Below, piece by piece: positions 25,339-37,309 of a stretch of DNA of 64,000 nt. The stretch's first letter is position 1, and the number at the start of each line of letters is the position of its first letter. Both the position numbers and the translations under genes were made by a program. The DNA comes from Polytrichum commune (lineage: Eukaryota > Streptophyta > Polytrichopsida > Polytrichales > Polytrichaceae): NCBI GenBank assembly GCA_950295325.1, contig OX485806.1, positions 46,309,169 through 46,373,168 of the forward strand, given 5' to 3'. The notes beneath the pieces are model-generated. The model was not told the origin of the DNA and did no database searches. It was given only the letters and a program-made list of their open reading frames with translations.

Positions 25339-26808
25339 TCTGAGGCCAAACCCCCCACCCTTAAGCGTCCGTAGTCCGAGTAGTGGGTTTGGGCTCACAT
25401 TCCTCCGCGGTATTGGATTTGGACTTGGATGAGTCCATAGTGCAAGGTTCACCCTTCAAGTGGTCTTGGATTTAACTAGCTCCTTCATAAACCCAGCTCC
25501 TTCATAAACCCAGCTCCTTCATAAACCCAGCTCTTTACTTTCTAACTAAACAAACCCAGCTCCTTCATAAACCCAGCTCCTTCATGAACCCACAACTTTG
25601 TAGTTGTAATCCCCAACTACCTCACTAATTATTCAAGCCCTTAACTAATCTTCCTACCTAATTTCCCTAATTCTACTAACAACCCCTTTCTAATCACACA
25701 ATTCTTCTCTAATCCTAAAATCCTAAAATCCTAGAGAGGAGAGGGGGAGAGAGAATTTCCTAACTTCACTAAGACTAACTAATCCACACAAGTATATTTT
25801 TGCACTCATCACAACATCAAGTGCTCAACTCTTAAACATGGAACTTGCAACCACGTGTATTCAAAACATGAACTTTAAGTACCACAAATTGGAATCATGA
25901 ATTAACTTTAAAATCCTTCACGTCAACACTAATTCTACCAAGAGGTCAAGCCCTCTTCAAGGCTAACAAGCCTTGGCTCTCAAACTAAAAACTAAGCACA
26001 CACATGTGCTCCAATATGGCTTCCCACACCCACACTTATAACTCGTGGGGTGCCTTGGAGCACAAAGGAAAGAGAGGATGAGTGAGGGAAGAATGAGGGA
26101 TTATATAGTAAGCTTGAGGGGGTGAGCACCCTCAAGGCTCACGATAAGCCCTTGAGATTTCCTCCTACTTAGTAGGCGCCAATCCTATCTTCTAAGCCTT
26201 CCTCCCTCAAATGATCAACAAGGATCCTAATTCGAACATTTAACTAGCCTTGGCTTTCTACCTACCACACTTTACCAAACTTGGGATGCTTCAACCCAAA
26301 CTTAGCCTCCTTCGCTTTCCGCCGCCATAACTTTCTCCCCTTACTTTCCCAAATCGTCGCTCACCACTTAATTCAAACCACGATGCTTAACTCGTGATTT
26401 GATTGGTGCTTTGAGAATTTGCTTATCCTCCACCTTGCATTCTTCCTTGGGCCTTCCCCATTAAGTGGCCATGATGAGGTGGTCCACTTGTGCGCTCCAT
26501 GTGATCCTCCATTCATCCCAATTCGAATGCACTTGCCTCTTGAGTCACTTTGGTTGTCTCCATCCATTTGTAATAGCCTACTCACTAACTACTCAATCCA
26601 AGTTCTCCTTACCTATCCTCATTCACTCAAATCCTTCCGAAGGTAAAAACACAATAACAACTCACATCCTAGCCTCTTACAACATGGTACTTCTAAGACT
26701 AACATTTCACTCTTTTTATATTTTTGTGAAGTAACATGCTACTTCAAAGTGCATCAACTAACGTTTCAAGGGTCTAAGACTAAATGTGGGCACCCTTTTG
26801 GGCTCACA
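25339..26808 (-). mobile_element. Solo LTR (reverse) with target duplication GGTGG
   Basis: GGTGG is found at 25334-25338 and 26809-26813. On the - strand it begins TGTGAGCCCAAAAGGGTGCC and ends with GGACGCTTAAGGGTGGGG and a GGCCTC end. The first 900 bases are almost the same as 63075-64000, and a shared 70-codon frame differs at only one or two residues, so the insertion is young. The stretch 25478-25590 holds about six copies of CAGCTCCTTCATAAACC. Confidence 0.9.
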
Positions 26809-27300
26809 GGTGGAAATGACGATGCATTAAGGGAAATGACGATGCATTATGGGAAAAGACGAGGAATTGGGGAAAAAAGTGCAAGGAGATTTTGCTCAAT
26901 GGCACACTTGCGAACAAGCGTTCGTGAATGAGGGTTGCGGGTGGCGGTGCGCATTATTTACGAGCGCTCGTTCGTGAGCGCGGCTACACAAACATTTATG
27001 AGCGTTCATTCGTGAAGGAGGTGGACAAGGGGTCGCACCCTTTTACGAACGAGCATTCGTCAACGAGGTGGGTATGGAAGTGTAAAGATGCGCATGAACA
27101 TACACAATACAATATGCGATACGATACAAGAAGTTGGGGGGATGCGACATAGAGATCATCTGCTCATATATTAATTCGATGAATATTTACAATTGTCTCA
27201 CGTGATAATCTATCACAATTTCCTAAGGCAACATAATGCCGTGTCCTACAAAATTTAGCGGCCTAAGGGACCAGGTAGGAAAGGGTCCTCGAGGGCCTCG
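26809..27300. repeat. Palindrome cluster at the left side of the unknown gene
   Basis: Two copies of GGAAATGACGATGCATTA occur first. Four diverged copies of the ACGAACG-NN-CGTTCGT palindrome then lie near 26905, 26957, 26993 and 27040, spaced about 35-50 bp. No coding gene is apparent. Confidence 0.7.
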
Positions 27301-27309
27301 TGATGCCGA

Positions 27310-30300
27310 TGGAGAGGAATCACCAAGAACAGAACACGCAGGGGTTAGTGGTTACGAACGCGCGTTCGTCAAATGAATGGTATTCTCAGAGGAGAGTTAC
27401 CTCGTCATCGGGGGGAGGGGCAGCGACACTGGACCAAGCAGTTCCCTCCTCTTCGATTCAGGAACGCGCGTTTGTAATGTCCATTGGGCCACCCGCCTTC
27501 GTCTCCATGGCCTCTGCTGCACGCTCCGCCTGAGACGCCTGGGTCTGCTGGATGAGCTCCGCGTCTTCGTCTTCTCCGCCTAGGTCAAGAGTCTCCATGT
27601 GAACATCCTCCATCCGCGCGGAGGGATGTCGTTCCTGCTCAGGGTTCTCCACGTCCATTCTTTGGAACCCTGTCGCGTCATTGGGGTTCCCCTCCGTATC
27701 TTCCACAATGACCATGTCAGTGTGTTGCGCAGTGTCATTGCCCTGCCTACCCACTACCATGGGGACGACGGTGAATGAACCCGTGTCCGTCTCTGATGGC
27801 AGTCCTACTCTTGAAGGTGGAGGGGTGAAGAGTGCAGGACCTGAAGATTCACGGACGCGCATTCGTAAATCCTCATCCTCTTGGATGGCCGCCGCGACCG
27901 CATCGTGGGAGGTGGTCGCGGGAGTGCCAACAGGCGTAGGGTGGGGCACCTGTTGGTGGAAAGGCCCTCTGGGAAACATGCCTGGTGGGGGGGACTGGGA
28001 GGGATATCCTTCAGGGAAGGGATAGGCCGGCTGGGGGGGGCGCCAAGAAGTTCTGCATCCGACTGAGCATGGCAAGGATGGCGTCCGTCTTCGCGTTTGA
28101 GGCCCTTAGCTCCTCATGTATGATGGACTTCTTCCTCGCGTTCTCTTCTGCAGTCGCCGCCATGTCTCCTTCATCTTTTGCTCGAGTTTGGCGTTAAGCT
28201 CGGCAACTGACAGCGCCTCCTCTTTGACCCTCTTGTTCTTGGCAAAGTCCAGCCCCAGCTCGACCATGATCTCCATGTCGCCCTCATCCTCATCAGAGAC
28301 CTCGACGATGGCCCCCTCCGGCAACTCCACGTAAGGGGTCTTCTTCATCCTCCTCCTCGTGTTGCGGAAGAGGTCCAAGGACGGCCGGGAGCGTTGGTCG
28401 AGAAGATCGAGGTTGTCCATCTTAGGAACCATGAGATGGGGCATGGGCGACACGGAAGTCGAGCATCCCCCGGGAGTGCCGAAGGGCTCCGCTCCAGACG
28501 TTCGCGCGGAGAAGACATCTTGGGTTGTCCCCGCCGACATATCCACCTGGAGTCCCCTCCACGTTGGATGGATTTCCCACCGACGCCAACATTCGGAGCG
28601 GGGTGACGTCGAACAACTGGACAATGGCGTCCATGTTGGCGGATGGAACGGGCTCGTCATCGTCTGTCTCCATGACGGGTATGCCCTCGTCAACGGGCAT
28701 GTTGAATTCCATCCTGGGGACGGACATGTCACCTAGATCCACTGTGGACGCCTTCGTCTTGTGGAGCTTATACTCCTCCTTGTCGACGGCGTCAACGTAT
28801 GTGTTGACGCATAGCCCCAACATCTGGGAGACAGAACCAAATGTGTTAGCAAATACGAATGCACGTTCGTAAATATCAACACTACGGGGGAGACTACAGG
28901 GTGAAAAAAATCTATGACAACATATATCAACCACTGAACATTGCGCAGGCATGAAAAATGCAACATACATGGCTTTACGAATGAGCGTTTGTAAAGTTTA
29001 GTAGGAAAGCTTACCATTGCAGCGTACATAAATTTGCTGCATCCAAAGACGTTGTGAACTGTCTCTCCATTCATCGCCAATTCCCGCAACACAGTTACGT
29101 AGAACTCCAACCTGAGCTCCAACGTTGGGTAGACCATGTACAACGTTTCCTGCAGCAGCTCCTTGGGAGGGGGGTGAAGGATGCTATAAATCTTCTTGAA
29201 CGTGTTGTTGGCCTTGACAGGTGCTCATCCATTCCTCAGCGCATTGTACGTCAAGAAGATGAGGCTGACCGCTCCCACCTGCTTGTTGGCCTTGGCCTTG
29301 TTAATCGCCACGATCCCTTCCATCTTGGCAGGCACGTATGTGTTGTGGAATATGTTGTATTCAAATTTTATTGTCTCCTCGTACAGCTCAATGACAACAG
29401 AGACCTTCTCTTGTTCAACAATCCATAGCCACACGTATGGTTTCTTCATGGCTGGAGATTTGCACTCCATGAATTTCGCCATGAAGGGGTTGTAAAAGGG
29501 CACCCCCTTCGCCCCCTGTCTAGATGCACCCGGGATCCCCCTGAAATGGAGTATTGTGAAGGGGCAACCCCTGCGGTGCTCCCTGACCTCGGCCCTGCTG
29601 ATGGTGCCGTCCCACTTGGAGAATGTTGTCCACTCCAACCCGGTTGTGACCACACAAAATCTGGCGACGCCCTCGAATGTGGCGTTTCTCTTCCTCTCCA
29701 AAAACGGGATGTACCGCTGCAGCTCATTGGGTTTTGTCTCCGTCTTTTTGGCTTTTTTGTTGCCTTTGAGTTTCAAAACGGTGATGTGCTCTTTCACTAG
29801 GCTTCGCATCGAGGCCCCGTTGATGTTGTACAACGACTTGAACTCCTTCCATTTGGCCTAGTTGATGTCACCGTCGGCATGGAAGAGTTGCATTTCTGGC
29901 ATGAGACCGCTCAACTCCCACATCGCAACTGTCTTCATCTTCTTGTGGTCGCACCACTCCTTGATGGAGTATGTTCCGGGCTTGTGTTTGGGCCTCTTCA
30001 AAAAAATCTTGGGATATGGGATTGTTCTTCCCACTGTGTTTCCAAGTACATGAACCACCTAACGTTTCAATTCCGACTCTGTGAGTCCTTGCAGGGTCCT
30101 GAAGAACTCCCTTAGCAGTGGAGGGGCCTCTCCGGTCTTGTCTGCGCTGTATTTCTCCTCTGTGTTTCTCCTCTGTGTCGGGGTTGACGAGATCGTCTGC
30201 ATTGTGCGCGTCAAAAAATTGTGTCCACAACTCCCAAGTGTCCCTGTTGCAGCAAATGAGACGAAGCTCACCCTTCAGCTCCAGCACTGATTTTGTGGTG

Positions 30301-30640
30301 GTGGACTTCATGTTGATGGAGGAAAATTTGTCCACCATCGCATCGCAAAATGCCTACAATGCAAAACAAATGTGTCAGTGTTACACTAAAAACGAACGCA
30401 CATTCGTGAAATAGAAACTTCAGGAAAAATAAAAAATTTCACGAAATTTTATAAGCTCAAAAAAATTGAAATGCAGAGTGACCTTTACGAACGTTCGTTC
30501 GCTCGTAAACTTACCTTCCACTGCAAAGATTGGGTCTTTGCGTTCTCTCTCTCCATTGGCGGGCACCCATGTGCCACCCAGACATTGATGCACCCCGTGG
30601 GTCGTTCCCTTGCAATTTAGCTCAAGAAGACTCACGGTGA
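27310..30640 (-). pseudogene. Large multi-exon gene of unknown family, 3' part, decayed
   Basis: Reading leftwards, an exon ends near 30515 (CLGGTWVPANGERERKDPIF). A GT-AG intron (30514-30354) follows. The next coding stretch, 30353 to 29015, includes SVLELKGELRLICCNRDTWE, WCDHKKMKTVAMWELSGLMP, FVVTTGLEWTTFSKWDGT-like and KKPYVWLWIVEQEKVSVVIE phrases. A second GT-AG intron (29014-28824) leads to a segment starting MLGLCVNTYVDAVDKEEYKL, then an acidic and coiled-coil-like region (AELNAKLEQKMKETWRRLQK near 28180) and a Pro/Glu/Asp-rich tail to about 27460. Stops or frame changes interrupt it, so it is decayed. I recognise no domain. Higher GC and clean splice sites show it was a real gene. Copies of the ACGAACG palindrome lie in both introns and within the coding tail. 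Confidence 0.6.
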
Positions 30641-32990
30641 GACATCACGTAAATTTATATTCGCTTGAGAACTACCGTGCCTCATTAATATGTTCGGTAT
30701 CGAATTAATAATCCCTCTCTTCTCCTTATGATATGAATATAATTATTGGAGTGAACACAATCTCATTATCTTAATTCTTACTCTCAATGTAAGGCATCAT
30801 TGATAATAAGAATCATTAGATTTAAAGAAAGCTTCAAGAGGTGTAACAATATCCTTGATAATAATATAGTATTCAATAAATTGTATGAATCCTTAATGTT
30901 AGTAGTTCATAAACATTAATCACACAAATGATAATAATCTTATAATGATGAAGAAGATCTAATATTCTTGAGTCTTCCTTTTTAAGCTCAAGTGTTACTA
31001 CTTATAATATTGTAACTTGACATGTATGCATATAGTAGTTATAATTTCCTGAACACATCATTGATTGTTTTGCAATGTCACGTTTAACATTCAAAGTGTT
31101 TTAATGACAAGAATAATTATAACTCTCTTGAGGTTTATTCAAGAGGAAGATCTCCTTTTTTATTGTTAATGACATCCAACAACTCACAAAGTATCTTAAG
31201 AGAAAAAATACTTTTACTACAAAGTGTTTCTTGATGACGAGAAGATAAACCTATCTCTCTTGAGTTTTGCTCAAGAGAGAGAGATCTTCTCTTGAATAGA
31301 TAATCCTTCAAAATGTAATGACATCCAACAATTCACAAAGAATCTTAAAGTAAAAAGCTTCAATAACAATTGTAGTAAGTAATATTACTTCATTCATATG
31401 TATTCAAACTTTGATATGAATTAATGTCTTCATCATTCTTGTTAATCATAAGTTCAACAATCCATATGTAGTATAATATGTATAATACTTATAAGTCAAT
31501 TATGTAGTTTTCAATAATAAGCTCCTCCTCTTTTGAAGGAGTTGCATTCGTTAAGTTGTTTTGCTTAAATCATAACATGCATATAATTCTTCAATCATTC
31601 AATCACATGTATATTTATAATTCCCTTTTGAGGAGATCAATGATAAGTTCCGCTTTGAGAGATAATCTTGTTTCCTTCACTCAAGTTTGACAATCGCTTT
31701 CTTAATTCAATCATTCTCAAAGTTCCATTGATTCTCCAATTTGTCTTGAGTGCTTTGTTCTCACCCTCATACTATCTTTTGAGTTCTTTCTCAAAAGAGT
31801 CTACTCAATCTATTCTACTCTCGGTTGCTCAATCACATAAGCTACAAAGTACCATTGACGACTCATAGTTCAATTTGAGAGAGAGGTAGAAAGATCACAC
31901 GCATTTGTAGAAAAGATAATGTATTGCAAAAATGCTCCGAGAGGAGAGATACAAAAAACTTCAAGTGTTTTTGACATTCAAATTTAAGATAACTTCGTTG
32001 TATAGAAAATGAGGTATAGGTCTCCTAAAATGCTTCCCTTATATAGTCTTTCTTACTTGATTCAAAATCTATATCCGCGGAGTCCCAATCTTTCCTATCC
32101 TAGATAACTACTCATCTATGACATCCGTGGATCGTATCTATCAAAAAACGGTTATAACCGTCGAAGCTCTTATATGTTCCTATTATGGGAATGCCACTCT
32201 ATCTTTGTCGTAGCTACATATCGTGTATTTTTATAATATTTAGACAATGCTTACATCATGCTTTGATCTCATATTATGAAGTTCCATAAGATCTTCATAA
32301 TGTATAGAAATCATTCTTACATCATTCCTATATTCTACTTCATAATGTTTCCAAAATTCTATATTCCTATATTCGGCCATCATGCCTTTTTAATGGTCTT
32401 TAAAACCTCAACATCCTATATCCTAACATACTTCATTAATGCTTCTTCAAAATGTTTTCAAATCCCAATCCTAATTATTTCATAATGTCTCTAGCTCGGC
32501 CTTAAATTTCCTAAATTCCTCTTACTAATCCCTGGTAGTCCCAATATCATGTAAAAAGGTCTTATAGCCGCGCGTAAGCCTTGTGTTTCCGTGACAGGGT
32601 CTAAACCCATGAGTAGAGGCCCCTGAGGCCGTGGGTCCTATCTCCGTGACCGAGCCCTAATGCCAAGCCGTCGTCTTCTTCGGCCAGCTCCCGATCTTCC
32701 CGCAACCTGCTCCATTCTCCTACAGCTCTCCTTCTCCTCCTTCGACCAGCTCCCAATTCTTCTCGTAACCAGCTCCATTCTTTATACGGTCACGGCTCCA
32801 TTCTCTTTACGGTCACAGCTCCATTCTTCAGTTCCATTCTCCTTTTTGGATCCGATTCTGTCTCTTTCTAGTGCCTTTCAATTTGGCTTTCTAAGTTCCA
32901 TTATCTGCTTGTATGTTTGCTTTAATGCTAAGTTTTGCACTTAACAGACATTTCTTGCAGCCACTATGTTTGCTGCCCACAACGCCTCAA
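30641..32990. other. AT-rich block splitting the unknown gene
   Basis: This separates the two coding parts of the gene and differs from them in base content, so it is either a long intron or a later insertion. It holds a direct repeat (AATGACATCCAACAACTCAC at about 31167, near copy at about 31317) and a hairpin (TCTCTCTTGAGTTTTGCTCA at 31254, with AGAGAGAGA completing the stem). A CT-rich stretch at 32640-32850 repeats CAGCTCC and ATTCTC phrases. No gene is supported. Confidence 0.45.
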
Positions 32991-34176
32991 ACGTCTTTAT
33001 CTTATTACCGGAATTCAAAAAAGTTGAAATCTTTTGGAGCTTGTCCCAGTCGTACGACCACACGAGGAAGGCCTTCTAGTAGCACAAGTCCGCCTTCAAC
33101 TTGTGCTGGAAGTTATCGCCTTTCAAGATGATTTGCGACGCCTCTAGGTTGTGTTGTCAATCTATGATCCAGAACTCACCATTCTGGATCCGGGGCCAAT
33201 CTTTTTCAGTCGGATGGGATGCGAGGCCCTTCGGCATCACGCAGACGGTCATCCTGTACCACTTGACGTTGTTCATCAAATTGTTAATTTGCCACTTCAC
33301 ACCCCCACTCTCACGAGACCTAACCATCCACTTGTTTGGCGATTTCTTGCACTTGAAGCAGTCTACGTTGAATGTAAAGTACCTTCCCATGGGCCAGCAA
33401 TCCTTTGAATAATTGTTGAAGTCTCTCAGGATTCTAGTAGCCTTCACGGCATTCGGATTTTCTCCCTTCTTCGAAGGGGTTGGCATTACGGGAGGCGAGC
33501 TCACCTCCGCCATCTCTGTTACTCCTGACTTCTCCATGTCATCCCTTGACCTTTTTGACAGCGTGGATTGTCTGTTGGGCCCCTCTGTCAGCCTGCTCAC
33601 GGATGGCACATGCCAGGGTGCACTTCTCGAACTTCCTGCACCGGATGCAGACAGTTTTCTTGGACTCTTCTTCTTCTTATTGGCCATTGCGACCACACTG
33701 TTGTACTTGGAGATGTTCAATGCCAAGGCCGTTAGCTTCCTCGTTGTCTAGTATTGGCTCAAAGCGAACTTTGTGAAGAGACCGTGCAAGTCGAAATGTT
33801 TGGCATCTTCTCCTACAGTCAGAATGGCGTAATTGTGGGAGAAGGAGTTTTCCAGGGAGTGCAACAGGAGGTTGATGTGGTCCTTTTTGTTTCTCATGTC
33901 CAAAATGACGTCATCTCCCTGGGCCTTTATTGACTATATTTCCCATGTCTTCATCTGCACCCATTGTTCTGGCTGGTCCGTTTTCGTCTCCAGCTCGTAG
34001 GTGAAACGCAGGACAAAGCGACCGTCTTCAATTTTCTCTGGGAGCGCCGTCCACACCCCCATGAAGTCGTCCTTTGGGACGTAATTGTCGTTGGCGTTTG
34101 TGTCCAACACTGACTGTGGCAGGTTGTCCACCTGCACCGCGAACATCTCAATGGCACTCCTGGTTGATCTAGCCAT
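32991..34176 (-). pseudogene. Large gene of unknown family, 5' part
   Basis: The likely start is at 34176 (MARSTRSAIEMFAVQVDNLP), 30 bases from a palindrome copy at 34208. Coding then continues leftwards through FVLRFTYELETKTDQPEQWV, a Ser/Lys-rich basic linker (KKKKSPRKLSASGAGSS near 33660) and a well-conserved-looking domain with DCWPMGRYFTFNVDCFKCKK, then WQINNLMNNVKWYRMTVCVM, then GEFWIID near 33160. It ends at about 32995, next to a possible donor GTAATA. The CFKCKK pair could bind metal, but there is no full zinc-finger pattern. The gene is interrupted in several places. It is probably the upstream half of the gene at 27310-30640, as base content and style agree and both are on the - strand. 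Its function is unknown. Confidence 0.55.
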
Positions 34177-34204
34177 CTACACAATGACATACACTTTTAG
34201 TAAA

Positions 34205-34680
34205 GTATTTACGAACGTTCGTGAGTGAGTGATATCACCAGGCCGCAGGCATTATTGTTTGCATTGTGGTTTTGGTTGTATAACATAACATTCATTCATA
34301 TATTTGATCTAGAAGCTTTTGATCATATTTACAAACGATCGTTCGTAAATAGGTGTTTTGATCGGTTAAATTTACATTTCACACTCTCACGAACGTGCGT
34401 TCGTAAGATTGGGTATTTTGTTCTAATTATTTCATAGTGATGGTGTTTTTATAACTATGACAGTATGGTGGTGTATAGGTTGGTGTTTTCCAGCGTATTT
34501 TACGAACGCGCGTTCGTAAAGTTCTGGATTTGTGCTTTGGATTTAGGGTATTTACAAACGCGCGTTCGTAAACTCCTTCACTTGTGCTTTGGGTACGGGT
34601 ATTTACGAACGAGCGTTCGTAAAAAGGAATTGGGTCAAACGATGTATTCGCATTTACGAACGATTGTTCATAAATGTGGC
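34205..34680. repeat. Palindrome array upstream of the unknown gene
   Basis: Seven copies of TTACGAACG-NN-CGTTCGTAA lie at about 34208, 34328, 34388, 34499, 34551, 34602 and 34653. The last four are spaced 52, 51 and 51 bp, and the spacers share TGTGCTTTGG. The copy at 34499-34520 is a perfect 22-bp palindrome. The position just upstream of the gene start suggests a binding array, but this is an inference. Confidence 0.9.
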
Positions 34681-35499
34681 TGGTTTGGTTATTTTCTCAC
34701 ATATTGTCCGTACATATACGTATTCGTATATATATGAATACATATATGGTGGACTGTGATTCTTCCTTTGAAGAATGCTTGCAAGTGCTTGGTCAAAACG
34801 ATTAAATTGAACAAAAAATAAAAATCACAACAGAATTGAGCTTCAGAATGATTTATTAAAGCTCATATTGCATGCAAAACCTGCCAAAGCTCATAATTCA
34901 AACAAAACAAATGGAAATCAACAATGAACCAATTCAGGATATAGGTTGTGAGTGTAGAAGGATTATTGTACTCACATTGAAGTGTTCTACAACAAAAATT
35001 GTTCTTCCCTTGCTGAAAAAACCACACAACAACACACAAATCTACAATGCCTGTTGTTGAGATGCGTCTTTGTACCACTCACTCCTTCACCACACTTTCA
35101 AACCCTCACTCTTTATGTACAAACCCCTAGCACCTATTCTGGTGTAGCTACAAGCTTCAAGCTTCAAGCTTTCAAACCCCAATATTCAAACTCCAGCTCT
35201 ACTAACAATCTTGCAACCCTCAAGCTCTCTACTCACAATAAGTCACCTCTCAAGCGAAATATGCAACTCAAACACAACTTGAAGCAATATAAAATAAGGC
35301 AGACTAAAATCTGACAGAGCTTCGCTCCGAATATTCTAAGCTCTCCTCTCCTCCTCTCTTTGTTCCAAATGAGAATGAGGAGAAGAGAGAAGGGGCGTGG
35401 GGTGGTAGCCGGCGCCGTTAGGGTTTCCCCACGGCTACCACGTGGCTTCGTGCCAATGGCGACGGTCCATTGCCGTCATTCCAATGGCAACGTTCCACG

Positions 35500-35690
35500 T
35501 GGCCTGTGGGGGGATGGGGGGATGAGGGGATGAGTGCATATGGGTGATGGGTGGAGATGGGTGATGGGGAATGGGGAATGGGGAAAATGGGAGCACGTGG
35601 CATGGGGAAATGGGGGGATGGGAGAAATGGGAGGAGATAGGATGGGGACATCGGGGGATGGGGGGAAATGCGATTGGAAATGGATGTACA
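35500..35690 (+). repeat. G-rich GGGATGGGG minisatellite
   Basis: Many GGGG runs separated by 2-6 bases make a strong G-quadruplex candidate on the + strand. The C-rich complement yields spurious Pro/His/Ser frames. Confidence 0.75.
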
Positions 35691-36526
35691 TGTAATGAAG
35701 GGGGGCGTAAATCATATGTATATGTATATGTATAATATGTAATGCAAACATTAATCACATTAACTTTAAAAACTTAGTATGAAGACATGAATTTTGTATG
35801 TCGTATGCCCTTAGTACATTTACAATTGGATTCCTTGTAAATATATTTTCAAAAATAACCTTAAGTTAATTTGTATTGCACAATGTATGTCATTTAGTGG
35901 GTTGTCGATGAAGAATCCACCCCCAAGGATATGTATATGGTGTTCTGCAGTATAGAATTTTCATGAACGAGATAACTTTAAGGTTGAACTATGGTTCTTG
36001 AAATATATATTACATAGTACATAAAGGACCCAATTTGTGATTGTTGAGAGGGGCTATTCATTTTCTTACAAGAGGTGGAGGAAAATTCAATCTATAATAG
36101 GACGTCAACTCATTTAATTGGGCGTCAACTTGAACAAAAAATTGTATAGTGCATTGAACTTTAATTTTCAACAATGATGTAATTGCATTTAACCAATGAG
36201 GCATATGGTCAGATATCTTGCTAGCATCAAATGTATGTCATAGGTTTTCAATGAAGAATACACCCCTAAGGATGTGTATATGATGTTTTCAAATATAGAG
36301 TTTTCGTAAACAAGATATCTTTCAATTTGGACCATGTTTTTTCAAATAAATGTTACATTCATAAAGGACCAATTTGAGATTGTGTAGAGGGGCTACCATC
36401 ACTGTGAGCTTGTCATAAATTAAGTTAGTGCGATACGGGTTTTTAGGAGTCAATATTGTTTGTGTGTGTAATATATCGTACTAACGACCAAATCCTAAAT
36501 CCTAAACCACATACACAACTATCACA

Positions 36527-36560
36527 AACCTTAAACCCTAACCCTAAACCCTAAACCCTG
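36527..36560 (-). repeat. Interstitial telomere-type repeat (CCCTAAA)
   Basis: About four to five units (CCTTAAACCCTAACCCTAAA then CCCTAAACCC) are preceded by degenerate ATCCTAAATCCTAAACC at 36492. This is the Arabidopsis-type plant telomere motif read on the complementary strand. It is too short to be a chromosome end. Confidence 0.85.
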
Positions 36561-37278
36561 CATCCCTACATCTTTTTTATCCTACCAACATTTCTCAATA
36601 TATGTGGCCATGTTGTGGTCTATGGGCATGTCAAAATGATCTACCGATGTTAGTTGGATTGGAAATTGCTTTATTCAGTTCCCAATAACTATAATAATTC
36701 AGAATCATGCCAATTGTCATTTTGAGATTCAAAATTAATAGATTTCGGGGAAAGCTTTGGTTCGGGTGAAAAGTGAGTGTTGAAATGGTCCATCTTTCCC
36801 CTTAATACTGTTGAGTGCTATTTGATCACACAATCCAAACTTAATCTCATTATAACATGCATGTCTTAAGACTTTAGTTTAAATCAACATTTTTATCTAT
36901 GAGCATGCACATACTTCTCGTAAGATGTAAAACACATAATTTTAAGTGTGACTTGTCGTAAGTATGATTTCATTTCTTATGATTAATCTATCATATTGAC
37001 CATTCCAAATTAATTAAACATTTTCACACATGCTATTTTAATTCATTATTTTCATACCTAGGGTTACATTTGAATTAAGTCCTAACTTACATCTAGGCAT
37101 GATTAGATTCATATTATCCTCAATCTACCCTAGTACAAGCCATTATGGATTAACCCATCTTTTTAATGGTTTTCACACATTTGTGAGCATATTACGGGCA
37201 TGTTTCGATGTGAATCATATGATCATCCCTATAATTTTAGGGGCCTCCACAACATGTTTTACCCAAGTTTACCTTATT

Positions 37279-37309
37279 GTGTGTGTGTGTGTGTGTGTAC
37301 ACACACACA
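37279..37309. repeat. (GT)n(AC)n palindromic microsatellite
   Basis: About ten GT units run directly into about five AC units with a central GTAC, so the DNA can fold into a hairpin. Confidence 0.9.

Noticed and set aside
25394-25415. A second LTR-like end (GTTTGGGCTCACATTCC) inside the LTR at 25339-26808
   Set aside because: The target duplication fits the outer edges, and no further LTR text follows from this point. It is probably an internal repeat of the end motif.
27681-28872. Open frames on the + strand (for example 28359-28736)
   Set aside because: They are opposite-strand shadows of the GC-rich unknown gene, whose splice sites and coiled-coil-like text lie on the - strand.
35418-35758. 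Pro/His-rich frames on the - strand
   Set aside because: They are the complement of a G-rich minisatellite, with three overlapping frames open.
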